Assembly (NCBI RefSeq): GCF_001039355.2
Contig: NW_019773529.1
Coordinates: 16,974-66,228 of the forward strand
DNA length: 49,255 nt
Direction: 5' to 3'
From: Lingula anatina
Taxonomy: Eukaryota > Brachiopoda > Lingulata > Lingulida > Lingulidae
Positions 1 through 11,200 of the stretch are shown here, piece by piece. Made by a program: the position numbers and the translations under genes. The notes under the pieces are model-generated. The model made no database searches, was not told the DNA's origin, and was given only the letters and a program-made list of their open reading frames with translations. How positions within the stretch are numbered: the first letter of the stretch is position 1; every line of letters starts with the position of its first letter.

Positions 1-885
1 CCGGCCGAGGACCATAGCTATTAATTCTGTGAGTTACTGCCGCCCAGAGATTTTCAATTGGGTTCATATCTGGAGAGTTTGCAGGCCAGGGCAGTTGCTG
101 AACCCATTGGTTTTGAAGAAAAACAGTGATTCTGCGGCCTCGACGTGGGGTTGCGCAGTCGTCTTGGTACACAAAGTTGTTCCTGAAGATGACTCTTACC
201 AATCGAAGCATTGTTTGCTGTAGAATGTCTCTGTAGGAATCCTGGATGAGGTTGCCTCCAAGAAAAACCAACTGGTTCTGGGCACCGACATGAAATGCTC
301 CCGACATGAAATGCTCGTTACCATCCCCTGCTTGCACCCTAGGCAGTACACAATCATTGTTTTATGCCCCTCGTACACGTCGGTGGACACGGATTCGACG
401 ATCAACGCTAAAAAATCCATTTCTGGCCTCATCACTGAAAACGACGTGATTCCAGTGTTTTGGCTGCAAACGCACGTGGTCCCAAGCCCATTGCAGACGT
501 CGCTGTATATGACCTGCTGTTAACAGTAGTTTCCCTACTGGCCTTCGTGCAAAATAGCCGGCTTGCAGAAATATCTTGTTCACGTGGGACCTTGAAACGG
601 GAGTTTGAATGACATTCTGCCTCTCTTTTCTGAGGACACTGGTTGTCTTTGTACGACCAGCACGGCGTCCTCTAAGGGGAAGGCGATCTTGTCTTCTTGA
701 TGTGATACGCGGACACCCTGGTCGAGGTATTGGAGTAGGTGCCCCTGTTGCAGCATTTCTTTGGAGGACTTCACAAACGGTTCCTGATAAATGTTGAATT
801 ACCTGACAATGGCTGTCCGTTTCTGGCCATTTTCTCTGACAGCTAGAATCCCGTAGTAAGCTGCAATGCTTAGCTGTCGGCCCAT
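1..885 (-). pseudogene. Tc1-like transposase, inactivated
   Basis: Would-be cut-and-paste transposase of the Tc1 family. A likely start codon is at 885. The first catalytic Asp motif (VFSDE), the second Asp (YQDDCATP) and the glutamate context NPIENLW near the window start are all recognisable, giving the DD34E order. The frame is broken: an early TAA lies where the N-terminal helix-turn-helix region should continue, there is at least one frameshift, and a further TAA sits at 362-364. That last stop is at the same codon in copy 2. No active protein is expected. Confidence 0.85.
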
Positions 886-1204
886 ATCTTCACTAAGGTA
901 CCTGTCAAGTTTCAGAGCGATCCCTTTGTTGCTTCTCTAAACACACTCCAAAGATTGACCAAACCCATGCGTTTTTATACAAGGGCAGAAATTGCCGAAA
1001 AGACCACCCCTCACATTTCTGACCACAGAACATGCAACTGCATGCATCAATTGTTTCGAGAGTTGTGTGGTAATTAGGTAACACACCTGGCTACACATGG
1101 AGTGACACCTCAGCTTTGGATTTAAAGTAGTTAGAGAGAAATTAAATATTTTGTAGCAAATTTACTCGCCAAAAAATAATATTCCATATTAAGTGGTAAC
1201 CCTG
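1..1204 (-). mobile_element. Tc1-like DNA transposon, copy 1 (cut by window edge)
   Basis: A minus-strand Tc1/mariner-type element whose 5' terminal inverted repeat ends at 1204. Read on the minus strand it starts CAGGGTTACCACTTAATATG and is preceded by the TA target dinucleotide (1205-1206). The same terminus begins copy 2 at 11201. The distal end lies outside the window. The element holds a decayed transposase (1-885) and a local direct duplication near 288-314 (gacatgaaatgctc twice). Confidence 0.9.
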
Positions 1205-1269
1205 TATTAAATAGCACATATACCGATAACATATATGCACAGCACGTCGGTTATATATAACGCAACGAG

Positions 1270-1903
1270 CATATATTATTTATTATTAAGGGGTCTTTTT
1301 TAAATAACGTCGCCATGCAACCAACATAAGACTTGTCTTAAATTTATGGATTTGGTTGTTCCGTATATTTAAGCTGTGCTTGATATTCCAAATGTGATTA
1401 TCTAAGTAAGTGTAGAAACTCCTTCTGGTGTGATTATATGTATGGAAGGACTTTTAAAACGAGTATATGTAGTATCGAAACAGCGTTGAGCTCATGTCCT
1501 TTTAATATTCTGTTGGACTACTTACTGTACTAGTTCATCCCATTAATTGTACAGCTGTGATTTAAGGAAACTGTTTTTATCATAATATTTTTTTTTCTTT
1601 ACATCTTGGTGGTATCCATACTTACTATGATGTAAATATTTTGAAACATCAACATTTGTGCAAAGAAGGTAACTCAGTGTTCTGTTCAGACGCATTAACC
1701 GTAGCCAACACTTACCGTGCATTAAACACCGGTTTCTGTTTACAGACGCACACCAGACCAACAAAGCCTGACCTGAACATTTTATTTATCCGAAAGATAG
1801 ACACGATGTTAGAGGCTTAATGTGTCAGGTAAATATCCTTTTGTTAAATAGGGCTGGGATTGTTTGCGCTACCCTCGCAGCTGGGTGAGCTGAAGAAACC
1901 TGG
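1270..1903. repeat. Dispersed repeat family, copy 1
   Basis: About 630 bp, degenerately repeated at 6750-7570 and partly at 7640-7694 plus 10397-10625. Shared landmarks include ggttgttccgtat, gattatatgtatggaagg, ttttaatattc.gttgga, ttcagacgcattan and gtttgcgctaccctc.cagctgggtga. No coding capacity was recognised. It may be an old non-autonomous transposon or a local segmental duplication. The element at 1904-2945 sits at its right edge. Confidence 0.65.
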
Positions 1904-2945
1904 GCCCCGTATCTCGAAAGCTTCGCTCGTTGCGAGCGGGCGCAAGTATGGCGATTCCACGCTATTTGCGAGTGCGATTGCACACACCCGCTAACTCGAA
2001 GCCTTAGCAAACGCAACGCAATTATAGCCTCAAACTCTACTAAAATTAGATTGTGAATAATTGTGCATAAATAGAAGACGTCAAAATGTAATTTTTTCAC
2101 CATGACGCTAATCAAGAGGTTGTTTTTATTTATAGCAATATCATAATTGCAAAAACTGATATTTGAAGTGTTTGCATCCCTAGAAATGCACTGCATGACG
2201 TCACGCTTAGCCCACTGCGCATGTGTGCACTTTTAATGAGTTGCTAGATTGCCATAGGAAAATGAATGGGTTCGCGATTCGTAATTCGTGATAATTGACA
2301 AACTAACGGCCTGATGCCGATAGACAGCAACGCTGTGCTATGCTTCAAGCAACTCCTGACCAAATATCGCTAGGGTTTGTAAAAAAATTCTGTTGTACAC
2401 ACGTACTAAGAAGTTTTCCCGTGTATTGCCTAGCCTACCCTCAGCAAAACGCACATATTTTCAGAAATAGTGAGTTTAGACGGTAGATTCACTCAGAAAC
2501 AAAGGCAAACTAATTCGTTGCCGATAGCACCAGCAGATAGCCGCACCATACAGAGTCTGATTAAAAACTTTCATGGCAATTGAAGAACTTTTACCACTGT
2601 ACAATAGAGTCCAAAAATAGCACTTGGCACAAACGAACCGAGTGATTCAATCGAAAATAAGCGTCCATGTTTTTGTCATATGTTTTGTTATGTGCTATTA
2701 TGACTAGCAACCAAAACTTGCATCCATGTTTAATTACATGAAAGACACATTAAAATAAAGAATTATGCATACGCAGAGGCCTTTGCGACGGGGGGTTTAC
2801 TTGTTGCATATAATAGCCTCGAAACTAATGGTGATTTTGCTATCAGCGCACGGTCGCGGTTTGCGAGGCTTTCGAGAAATGGGATAGCGAGGAATCGTCA
2901 TGCTTGCGCCCGCTCGCCATAAGCGATGCTTTCGAGATACGGGGC
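1904..2945. mobile_element. Non-autonomous DNA element with long terminal inverted repeats
   Basis: The left end (GCCCCGTATCTCGAAAGC at 1904) is mirrored at the right end (complement finishing at 2945). The arms continue with few mismatches through the GCGAGCGGGCGCAAG block and beyond, roughly 70-100 bp each. The interior is AT-rich and shows no transposase. The target site duplication is unclear, so the superfamily cannot be assigned. Confidence 0.75.
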
Positions 2946-3234
2946 ACTGCACAAGCTGCCAAGTGTCGTTAAATCACTTTAATTTTTGCCGAGCCGTGAG
3001 AAGTCTGGTCCCTAAATAACACAAAGAAAAAAGTTTAAAGGCAATTTATATTGGAATACTAGTATACGGAATATATAAATCAAAAATGAAATTTTATCAC
3101 AAAAAGAATAGATTCATTAAATTATTCCCTTGGTGTAATTGGGTGTTATTTTCAAAGAGCTTACTTTATAAAAAAGTGTGCATGTATATGTCACTATAGT
3201 ATTGACTTTACTTATTATGTGAAGTAAAGACTAA

Positions 3235-3963
3235 AGGCCCAGTCACAAATCAGTTGCGATGCGTCGGAGATGGGTAAAACCCGGGAAATTTGAACAAAAT
3301 CTTGAGACAGATCTCACGATTTTGCACCCGTCGGAGGCGCTCTCCGGACGCCTGCGGGTTGTCGCAGATTTTTAAGACATCGCCACACCCGTCGCGGTCC
3401 CCAACTTTGAACTTAAAATTTTAAGATTGCTCGCAAGATTTTTCACCCGTTTTGGGCATCCCAGACACAATCTCCGATGACCTACGATGCCCTCCGATTA
3501 ATCGGAGGCGTCCTCCGAATAATCTGAGAGTAGTCGCAATATTCTGTGTGGGATTGGAAAGTTAGGTTGAGATTCAATGTCTGCGAGTAGTCTCCGGCGC
3601 CCTACGACTGAATCGGAGGCGCCCTGCGACGATTCGTACGCTTTATGTGATCGTCTCCGACGAATCGTACGGTGGAATCGTAGTAAATCGCGTGTATATA
3701 AGGGCGCCTCCGACCGGATCGCTAAAAGTTTGAGACGCTCTTGCTGCAGGAGGCTGTGACAGAATATTTTGAAGATGCAATCGGAGGCGATCGGAGCCTA
3801 ATCCCACGATTTTTCGACAAAACCGGGTCAAAATCCCTGAAAAAATGTGACTGCTCCACTTTTATTAGGATTATTGCTAGGAATGTTCAAGGATTCTTTA
3901 TTTTCTACGACGACCCCCGGCCAAAACTAATCCCCGACAGATCGCCGACATTGTGACTGGGCC
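3235..3963. mobile_element. TTAA-flanked MITE with GC-rich internal repeats
   Basis: Terminal inverted repeats AGGCCCAGTCACAA (left) and its complement ttgtgactgggcc (right) bound a 729-bp element. It is flanked by ctaa on the left (one mismatch to TTAA) and ttaa at 3964-3967 on the right. The interior repeats the word tcggaggcg and its complement many times (for example near 3303, 3502, 3613 and 3781) and is far more GC- and CpG-rich than its surroundings. TTAA targets are known for piggyBac and Kolobok elements. No transposase is present. Confidence 0.75.
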
Positions 3964-3967
3964 TTAA

Positions 3968-5848
3968 ACAACATTCAAGTCCTTTTACATTATTTATTGC
4001 CATTTTCCAACGTCCATATTTACATTTTTCCCTCTTCCTTCAATCTCCTACATTGCTCTCCTCGTTTAAATTACATTAATCTGCTTTAGTGCTATGAAGT
4101 CATGTCAATCAATTCTGTTAGTATACAAAACACCCCGCCCCTTGTGGTGGTAAATTACTATCATCACATATTTTTTGGCAAGAAGGATGTTAAATGTCGT
4201 TAATTTCTTGAAGGTGTACAATGGATTGTACCATGTTCTATATTGCAATGTATTAATTATATTCCCCTTTTCGTCACCGATGACTTTGGTATTAAATTGG
4301 ACTAATTAGCATAATTTTGTTATTAGTGCATACGTTAAGTTACATAGCTATAATTCTTGAATTGATTTACATTTATTTCATTATTCTATTAATTTGTCAT
4401 TTCATATTCTCATTCCTAATATTTCTTTTACAACGTGTTGCATCCACAAAAACTATAAAGGCACTTTGAAGGTGAGACGCCACTGCGTCCCGTACAATGG
4501 CACCTTTGAGTTCTCTGTACAAGCATGACAGGTTTGTAGAGGGCTATACAAAGGCCCGTCACAAACAACACTCATCTATGGCGCTTGTATCTGTTGACAT
4601 TTCAGATTTGGCGAACAAAAATAAGTTTGAAAGAATTTTAAAAAGCGTTCAACTCTTTTCATGTCATGCGTCTTCTTTCTTTTATAGCTTAATCGGCACT
4701 TAAACCTATATTATGCTTGTTTAACAAAGTAAGCAGTTTGATAAACAGCAACTGCTAACACAAATATTGATATTCAATAATATTTGAAGCCGATGATTTG
4801 TAAGTAAAAAGAGAGAGACAAGTCACATTGCAAGTCAGTATCTTTCATTGAACATCGTTGGGTTTGTTTGCGGTGCCCTAGTAGTTTTAAAGAACTTGTG
4901 TACGTATTTATTTATTTCCCTCGAATTTCTTGGTACCAGATTGTGTAGTTCACAATCTTGTCGTCAACCTTGCCAATTTCCATGATTATATATATATACT
5001 GACGTAATACGTTAGAAACCGATCATTATTTTACAACAACAACAATTTGCTAGAGCAAAGCAGCCAAACTGTCTAAAAACACTTAACTACCTTACGTGCA
5101 GAATCGAGTGGAATGGTGAATGTAGCCATACAGATGGAGTTTATTTTGATAGCAGTTATATTATGATAAGTATTTCACATAAATGAAGCGTTGAGGAAAA
5201 AATCTTATTTTGTCAAATGTAGAATATGGATATTAATGTACAACCCCTCTTAAACGCCATAAATGTACTTGTATATTCTGTCTGTTAGGTCGTGCTCATT
5301 ATAAGAATGTGCTTGTATCGAAATGAATGATTTCGTGAGAGAAGCACCAATCATATAAGCTATGGATAAAGCTTACTTTTGTAGTTATCTGTGTTTACAA
5401 AAATAGATAAAAAAGCGAACAGTCAGCAGTACTGTTGTTTTTAATTTTATATAAATTTTTCGTGAGAATATATGGATATATACCTGACAATGTTCATAGT
5501 ATATATACCATAACCACGCAATTGAAATTTATCAAATATATACACGTTCCCCTAATTTCCTTCTTTTGAACTAAGTATTTTTATTTAGTTTTTGGTTTAT
5601 ATTGCATTACTTTCTTTAGTCGCATGAAATTAGAAAGGGGTCGATAACGATTTGAAGAAATCGAAAAGTGCAATTCAATAGAAATACACTCTAGAAGAAT
5701 CCAAATTCCTTTTTTTACATGAACCTCAAATGACTGTGATGAACGCGCCATATGATTTTTTTCCAAATAAGTGGAAGCAAGCGAAGAATTGAAAATTTAC
5801 TGTGAATAACAGCAAGGAGCAGTGTTTGCCTCTTAGGAAAATTAATTG
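3968..5848. other. No gene seen
   Basis: AT-rich sequence with short stop-bounded frames only. A 68-codon frame at 4497-4703 has no recognisable motif and no splice context that supports it. Confidence 0.5.
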
Positions 5849-5960
5849 CTGGACTGAAAGCTCAGCCATCTTGAAAATTAGCTGGCTAGAATGCCTGCCG
5901 GGTGGGAAAACTTCCCTGCCCGTTCTGAAAGTTGTCTGCCCCGGGCAGACGGTCCAGCCT
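5849..5960. repeat. Possible short inverted-repeat element
   Basis: Near-complementary ends (attaattgctggac and ggtccagccttaattt) bracket about 110 bp of C/G-rich sequence. It could be a small decayed MITE. No second copy was found in the window. Confidence 0.3.
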
Positions 5961-6749
5961 TAATTTTTAACTCTGGCAAGGAAATATTTTTCAGTTAAGT
6001 ACATGGGCGCTGTTGGTAAAAGGAGAATGCCCATCTTCTTGAAAAAAACAACCGTAGCTTCTAACGGGCAAAAAATGGACGTAATGGTCTATTATAAGCA
6101 ATGACAGTATTTTAACCAATCAAATATTGTGTTTTGGTTTACGTCACTGTAACATTAGTAAGGGGCGGTCTGCAGATGCCGTAGCAGTAGTCAGCAGGTA
6201 TTTACTCGAGAAGCAAGGCAGACGGTATCGGATGTCCAAAAATTAGAAATAAAGAAAACGCTCATTATTAGCATGTGCATGCTGAGAAGTTATGATCGGT
6301 ATATCAGTGAGTAACAGTATTACATGCATTTTAGATAAAGGCACCCAGCAGTTTTATTAGACACAACAACGATCATTGACACCTGTGACAACTGAAATCA
6401 CCTGCCACTTGATAAGAAACCATTAATTTGAAGACAAACAACACGGCGTGCCCATAATTGTATCGTTGTTGAAAGAAGGCTCCACGACTTGTTTACTAGA
6501 AATTATGTAGTAAGCAACCCCATTGTTCGCTTAATATCTCCCAATATTTTTTTTTATGACAAGGGTGTCAGAATTGCTCGTGCCTGTTTAAGTTGGTAAA
6601 TAAAGTACGTGTCTTTTAACTAACAGGAATGTATAAATTTCATAGGTTCTTTTATATGAAACAAATTATAATCACATGCAAGTCTGTTAAACAAATCGTA
6701 TGTGTACAACACATGTGCTCCATTTGATACTACCAAAATATGTTATTTA
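5961..6749. other. No gene seen
   Basis: AT-rich sequence without a supported coding region or repeat. Confidence 0.45.
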
Positions 6750-7570
6750 GTGGTCTCCTTTTAAATGACGTCGTTATGCAAACAACATTTGACCTGATTT
6801 TATGGTTGTTCCGTATGTTAAAGTTGTGCTTGATATTCTAAGTATCCTTATCGAAGTCAGTTTAGAGGCTCTTTCTTGCGTGGTTATATGTATGGAAGGG
6901 CATCATATACGATTAAAATGGGTATAGATAGTCTTAAAACAACGTTGATCATATGTCATTTTAATATTCCGTTGGATTACCGTCAGTAAATTACTCTAGC
7001 CTTTGATTGTAATTCAAGGAAACATGAATTATTATAATTATTATTATTATTACTATTATTATTATTTAATTATTATTATTACTTTCTGATGGTATTCAGA
7101 CTTATTTTCACCTTAGACTGGGTTCCCACAGATTTAGATCGATCCATCTGGATCGACCTAACTCCCTGGAGTTTCACGCTAAATTTTTGTCAGGTTCCGA
7201 GAGCCGAGCGCGCACAAAAGTTTATTACCCCCTTACAGCTTTTAGTAGGCGGGACAGACATTTATGCTGGTCAGGCTGACAACAATCTAGTGAGACTCCG
7301 CAGGGGGATAGATCGATCTAAATATCTGTGGGAATGGTCTCTTAATGTTGTCGCCGCTTTTTGAGGACAGCAACACTAGTACCAAAGTAGCCCTGTTTTA
7401 TTTTCAGACACATTATCCGTAGCTAACATTTACCTTGCATTAAAACCTGATTTCTGTTTTCAGGTGCATACCAGATCAACAAAGCCTGACCTGTACATTT
7501 TTCTTTATCTGAAAGAGAGACACGATGCACGGGCCTTAATGCAGCAGGTAAAAAACGCTTTTTTGTCTAT
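6750..7570. repeat. Dispersed repeat family, copy 2 (interrupted by a MITE)
   Basis: Aligns by eye in the same orientation to 1270-1860 and shares its landmark words. It is split by the MITE at about 7117-7340. An ATT-rich microsatellite (about 7027-7080) expands the middle. No coding content was recognised. Confidence 0.6.
7117..7340 (+). mobile_element. Short MITE (GGGTTCCCA / AGATCGATC family), copy A
   Basis: Imperfect terminal inverted repeats: the left end reads CTGGGTTCCCACAGATTTAG then ATCGATC, and the right end, reversed, reads CCATTCCCACAGATATTTAG then ATCGATC. A second copy in opposite orientation lies at 29331-29583, inside an intron of gene B. The internal word taggcg(g/t)gacagacattta is shared. 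No coding capacity. Confidence 0.75.
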
Positions 7571-7639
7571 AGCTGTGAGAAACCTGGTAAGTTAAGGGAA
7601 CTGGTATTATTAAATGTATTATTGAATAATCTGGCTGGC

Positions 7640-7694
7640 ATTCATACTTATTATGATGTTAACGTTGTCGCCGCCATTTTAAAAACAGCAACAC
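7640..7694. repeat. Dispersed repeat family, copy 3 (left fragment)
   Basis: ggcattcatacttatt...gttgtcgccgccatttt...cagcaacacta matches the corresponding part of copy 2 (around 7093-7110 and 7347-7378). The right fragment resumes at 10397, so the element at 7697-10394 interrupts this copy. Confidence 0.55.
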
Positions 7695-8074
7695 TAGTTG
7701 GGGAGGGTGGGGCTAGTCCGCACCATTTTCATAAAAAATTGGCATGAAAGACACACTGTTATCGTCAGGCTCCTAAATGTTTGTCAGAAGAAGGGTTATA
7801 TAAACGCCTCTATTTTGGTTAAGTATCAGGCGTCCACTGTGGATTATATGGGAGTAATTTAAGTTGTAAAAAGTCTGGTCCAAGTGTGCAAACTAGCCCC
7901 ACCCCGGAGCAAGTCCGCACACATACTTTTGTCCAATTTTGCGCATTTTAATCAGTAAGACAGAGTAACAGCAGCAACTTAAACAGCCACTCTTTAACGA
8001 ATCCTCAGTATCCTTTTGCCCATGGTAACTTTTCATAAGTAAAACTAATGTTAAAGACGACAGCACCAATGAAA

Positions 8075-8410
8075 TCACAGCAGTTTTGACCAAAATATCA
8101 AAATGTTTATTAAAATTATCAACAACAAATCAATTATAATCAACAAGTCATCTACATTAATCAGAGTCACAGTTGTGACAAACGTACGTAAAGGCTGGAC
8201 AAGAGAGTCCGCACACTCCTCGTGGGCCCACATATTCCATCCACAACGTGCAGTCCACTTTTCATGTGCTTGACTGTTTGACAATGGCTCCAGGCAAACT
8301 AAGCAAACACATTCATCTTCACTGTCAGAATTTTCTATTGTAAAATTAAGTTTTTTCTTTGGTTTTTGGTAATCAAATGATATTAGTGTGGGGCATTCCC
8401 ACTTAGGCAC
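8075..8410 (-). pseudogene. C-terminal remnant of a pogo/Tigger-like transposase (PHD-like finger)
   Basis: The 111-codon frame carries an acidic stretch (SDSEDE) followed by a Cys/His cluster: CLVC, LSNS, a KW..RC segment and WAHEEC. This arrangement is typical of the C-terminal zinc finger in Tigger/jerky-type DDE transposases of invertebrates. The catalytic core is missing, and the LINE inserted at 8493 lies just upstream in transcript sense. The last ~25 residues are low-complexity hydrophobic read-through. The family call rests on motif memory only. Confidence 0.65.
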
Positions 8411-8479
8411 TTTCTTAATATTATCTCGTAACGTTGAACATGGAATGTCAAATTTTCACGCAGTTTTTCTATATCCATC

Positions 8480-8492
8480 AGTGGTGGGTCTG
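8480..8492 (+). repeat. 13-bp target site duplication, left copy
   Basis: agtggtgggtctg here is repeated exactly at 9516-9528, directly after the (TA)n tail of the LINE fragment. Confidence 0.85.
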
Positions 8493-9462
8493 GCCACCTA
8501 TTCCACCTGTGTCTGGCCACCTATTCCACCTGGCCAATAAACTTAGTAACAAGGAACTTGAAGTGAGATGTGGTGACACCGTCATACCTTTTGAAAAGTT
8601 TCCGAAGTACCTTGGCATCACATTGGATCGGAGCCTCAACTACAAGGTTGCTGCAAAGGTTGGAGCGAGAAACACCCTCTTGTAGAGGCTGGCAGGAACT
8701 ACCTGGGGGGCAAACTTTCCTATCCTGAGAACTACTTCCCTTGCCCTGGCTTACTCCACTGCAGAATATTGCGCCCCTGTGTGGTGCAGGAGTAGCCATA
8801 CAAAGACAATTGATGCAGCCCTAAACAACAGCATGAGGCTTATCACAGGGTGTCTGAGATCAACACCAAAACCATATCTCCCGGTGCTAAGCGGCATACT
8901 TCCCCCAGACATCAGACGGGATCAGCGCTGTCTCCAACTGGCCAACAGAGCACATGAGCCAGGACATCTATTGTTCCAGCGACTCCGTCAAGATGAGGAA
9001 TTTACCAGGCTCAAGGGCTCCACTGATTCCATACTTACGAAAGTTAGAGGAGAGCAAAAATGAAATGTCAATAGAGACATGGGGAATTGTAAAATGGCAG
9101 GAGGAATGGGATGCCCTTCAAAATGGCAGACTGTGTGACTTCATTCCTGAAGTGAGCACCCGGCCATCTGGACATGAGCTGGATCGCCTATCATGGACTC
9201 GACTGAACCGCATCAGAACATATCATAGCCGTTTCCGTGGTAACATGTTTGAATGGGGGCTCTGTCAGTCTCCAGCATGCGAGTGTGGTGCCCCCCCTAC
9301 AGACAGTCAACCACATCGTAGAGACTTGGCAGCTGCATCAGTGCCCAGGGTTGGACTCACTTAAATCGTTAGACGAAAGAGCTAAAGACTGGCTTCAAAA
9401 TGCCAATATAATCCTTTGACTTATGATTCCTGAGTGTACATTACCTGGATGAAACGGACATA

Positions 9463-9515
<53 letters not shown>
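8493..9515 (+). mobile_element. 5'-truncated non-LTR retrotransposon (Jockey/CR1-like LINE)
   Basis: The 3' end of a LINE, in three reading-frame blocks (about 8533-8685, 8700-9060, 9060-9413). The thumb and C-terminal part of the reverse transcriptase is visible: FPKYLGITLD, then LAYSTAEYCAPVW, then LILPPDIRR-like SGILPPDIRR. A Cys-rich stretch follows (ACECGAP then a NHIVE-like segment in another frame). It has a stop (tag at 8683-8685), frameshifts, no 5' part and a (TA)n tail. The flanking 13-bp duplication shows target-primed insertion into the Tigger element. Confidence 0.85.
9467..9515. repeat. (TA)n microsatellite tail of the LINE
   Basis: Uninterrupted ta dinucleotides directly before the right target site duplication. 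They probably act as the 3' tail of the retrotransposon. Confidence 0.9.
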
Positions 9516-9519
<4 letters not shown>

Positions 9520-9662
9520 GTGGGTCTGTAATGTTGTATGTTATTGTCTCTTCATTATACTTTACCTTTTTTAGATTTTTTTTATATATTTCTGCACCAT
9601 CTGAAAATAAAATATAATGTCTTTGAATCAACACTTTAGTTTGGAAATAACACACATAATAT

Positions 9663-9914
9663 AGGGGCGGATCCAGGATTATTTGAAGGGGGGTCCGCGG
9701 ATGCAAAGCCGCCCCCCCCCCCCCCCTTGGCGTGGGGTTTGGGGGCCGCTTAACAGACCTGAAATTTTTGGTACTTTAGAGGGCGAACGGTGCCATTTAG
9801 TACGGTTTAGAACTATGATTCAGCTAGTCAAACTACTAATTTCAAGAGGGACCAGAAATCGAAAGGGGGGGGGGGTCAGAAACCCCTAACCTCCCCCTTC
9901 TAAATCCGCCACTG
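9663..9914. mobile_element. hAT-like MITE, copy 1
   Basis: A 252-bp element from AGGGGCGGATCCAGGATT to AAATCCGCCACTG, with 6-bp direct flanks taatat (9657-9662 and 9915-9920). A related copy lies at 34167-34406. The shared core is gggcgaac.(g/a)tgccat and tatgattcagctagtcaaa. Polymorphic G/C runs sit near both ends. The CAG...GGCGGATCCAG termini resemble hAT elements, but those usually duplicate 8 bp. Confidence 0.75.
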
Positions 9915-10396
9915 TAATATCACCATGTCAATACGACAATGCTCTGATAATACCCGATAAAAAATAAAACATTTAAAAAAAGTTAACTTTCATCTGAAAA
10001 GAAGTGTTATGTAATGGGACAAGTCCGCCCCGGAGCGAACTAGCCCCGTGCAAAAGTAGCGGACTTGGGGTTGTTTACGCATAATATTTGCAATACTCAT
10101 GCAAACCAATAACACATCACAGTTAAGGCCACCCCCCTGCATAATATACAAATCTTTATTCTGTTGACAAAAATGGACAATAAACAGTCTGAAAAAATTA
10201 CTTACCATATAATAAAACGAGTTTTGACTGACGAGGAACACTAAGTGGTCTCACAGGCCGCGATCTTTTTAGTGCGCTTCTACATATCATGTGACTTCTC
10301 AAATGGAGGAGGGCGTGATTCATCGTTTCACTTTCGAGATATGGGGGGTGTGCGGACTTGCCCCGAGGGCGAATTAGCCCCACCCTCCCCTACCTA

Positions 10397-10625
10397 GGCA
10401 ACCCAGTGTGCTGTTCAGACGCATTATCGGCGGTCAACAATTACCCTGCCTTTAATGCAGGTTTCTGTTTCCAGACACATACCTGAAAAACATAATCTGA
10501 CCTAGAATATTTTATTTAGCCGAAAGAGGAACACAATGTAGGCCACAGTACTGCAGGCAAATAATCTTTTAGTACTGGGGTTGTTTGCGCTACCCTCTCA
10601 GCTGGGTGAACTGGAGAAATCTGGA
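10397..10625. repeat. Dispersed repeat family, copy 3 (right fragment)
   Basis: gctgttcagacgcattat through ggggttgtttgcgctaccctctcagctgggtga matches 1676-1903 in copy 1. Confidence 0.6.
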
Positions 10626-11200
10626 CTTGCTGTGATCATACTATAATCATAATTGAAACAGTAATACTTTTTACTTTTCTATTTTTTAATACTATAGCAT
10701 TCAATTTACTTTCTCGATGGTCTTTGGGTTTTCACATTTCTCTATTTATTGAACTGAAAATAATATAATTTGCCCTGTCTATTAAAAGGTGTATTTCTAT
10801 ATGTCATATGAAGTTACACTTGTATTTCTCCAATAATTGTTTTAATGTTGTCCTTTAAATATTAGGCAAGATTAAAATTGTCCTGCACAAAAATGATATT
10901 TCTTCCTATATTTGCCTTGTACCTCTCTGCACCATCTGCATACGACAAATTGAAGCATAACAGTTAACGTGATCCTTCCCCAAGTCCTTGGGTTTCATCT
11001 TTTTCGGTACCTGGCTCATGCCAATCTTATCTGCTTGTGTCTGTTGGTCAACGGCGGATTTTTACGGGATATTCTAGCCCAGTTTCTATAATATGCCTGT
11101 TAACTTTTTGCGTACCAGCTGAAGCCCCCTCTAAGGGTTTCTCAGTTGTTTGGCCGATATTAACCGTTTCTTTTGGCATAGTCTGACCAGACATCTTCTA
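10626..11200. other. No gene seen
   Basis: AT-rich spacer up to the TA target of the second Tc1 element; no supported gene. Confidence 0.5.

Larger units (their letters stand above)
7697..10394 (-). mobile_element. pogo/Tigger-like DNA transposon remnant, nested host of other elements
   Basis: Terminal inverted repeats (GGGGAGGGTGGGGCTA at 7700, its complement ending at 10391) are each bounded by TA (7695-7696 and 10395-10396), which fits the Tc1/mariner/pogo TA target. Subterminal motifs of the type GGGGCAAGTCCGCAC recur at both ends (about 7900-7921, 10016-10070, 10348-10368). The only coding remnant is a transposase C-terminal finger on the minus strand (8075-8410). The body was later invaded by a LINE fragment (8493-9515) and a hAT-like MITE (9663-9914). 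It is dead. Confidence 0.75.

Noticed and set aside
3577-3956. Open frames on both strands in the GC-rich block
   Set aside because: They lie inside the TTAA-flanked MITE and come from its tcggaggcg repeats.
4497-4703. 68-codon frame starting MAPLSSLYKH
   Set aside because: No recognised domain or splice signals; kept only as a note in the gene-free interval.
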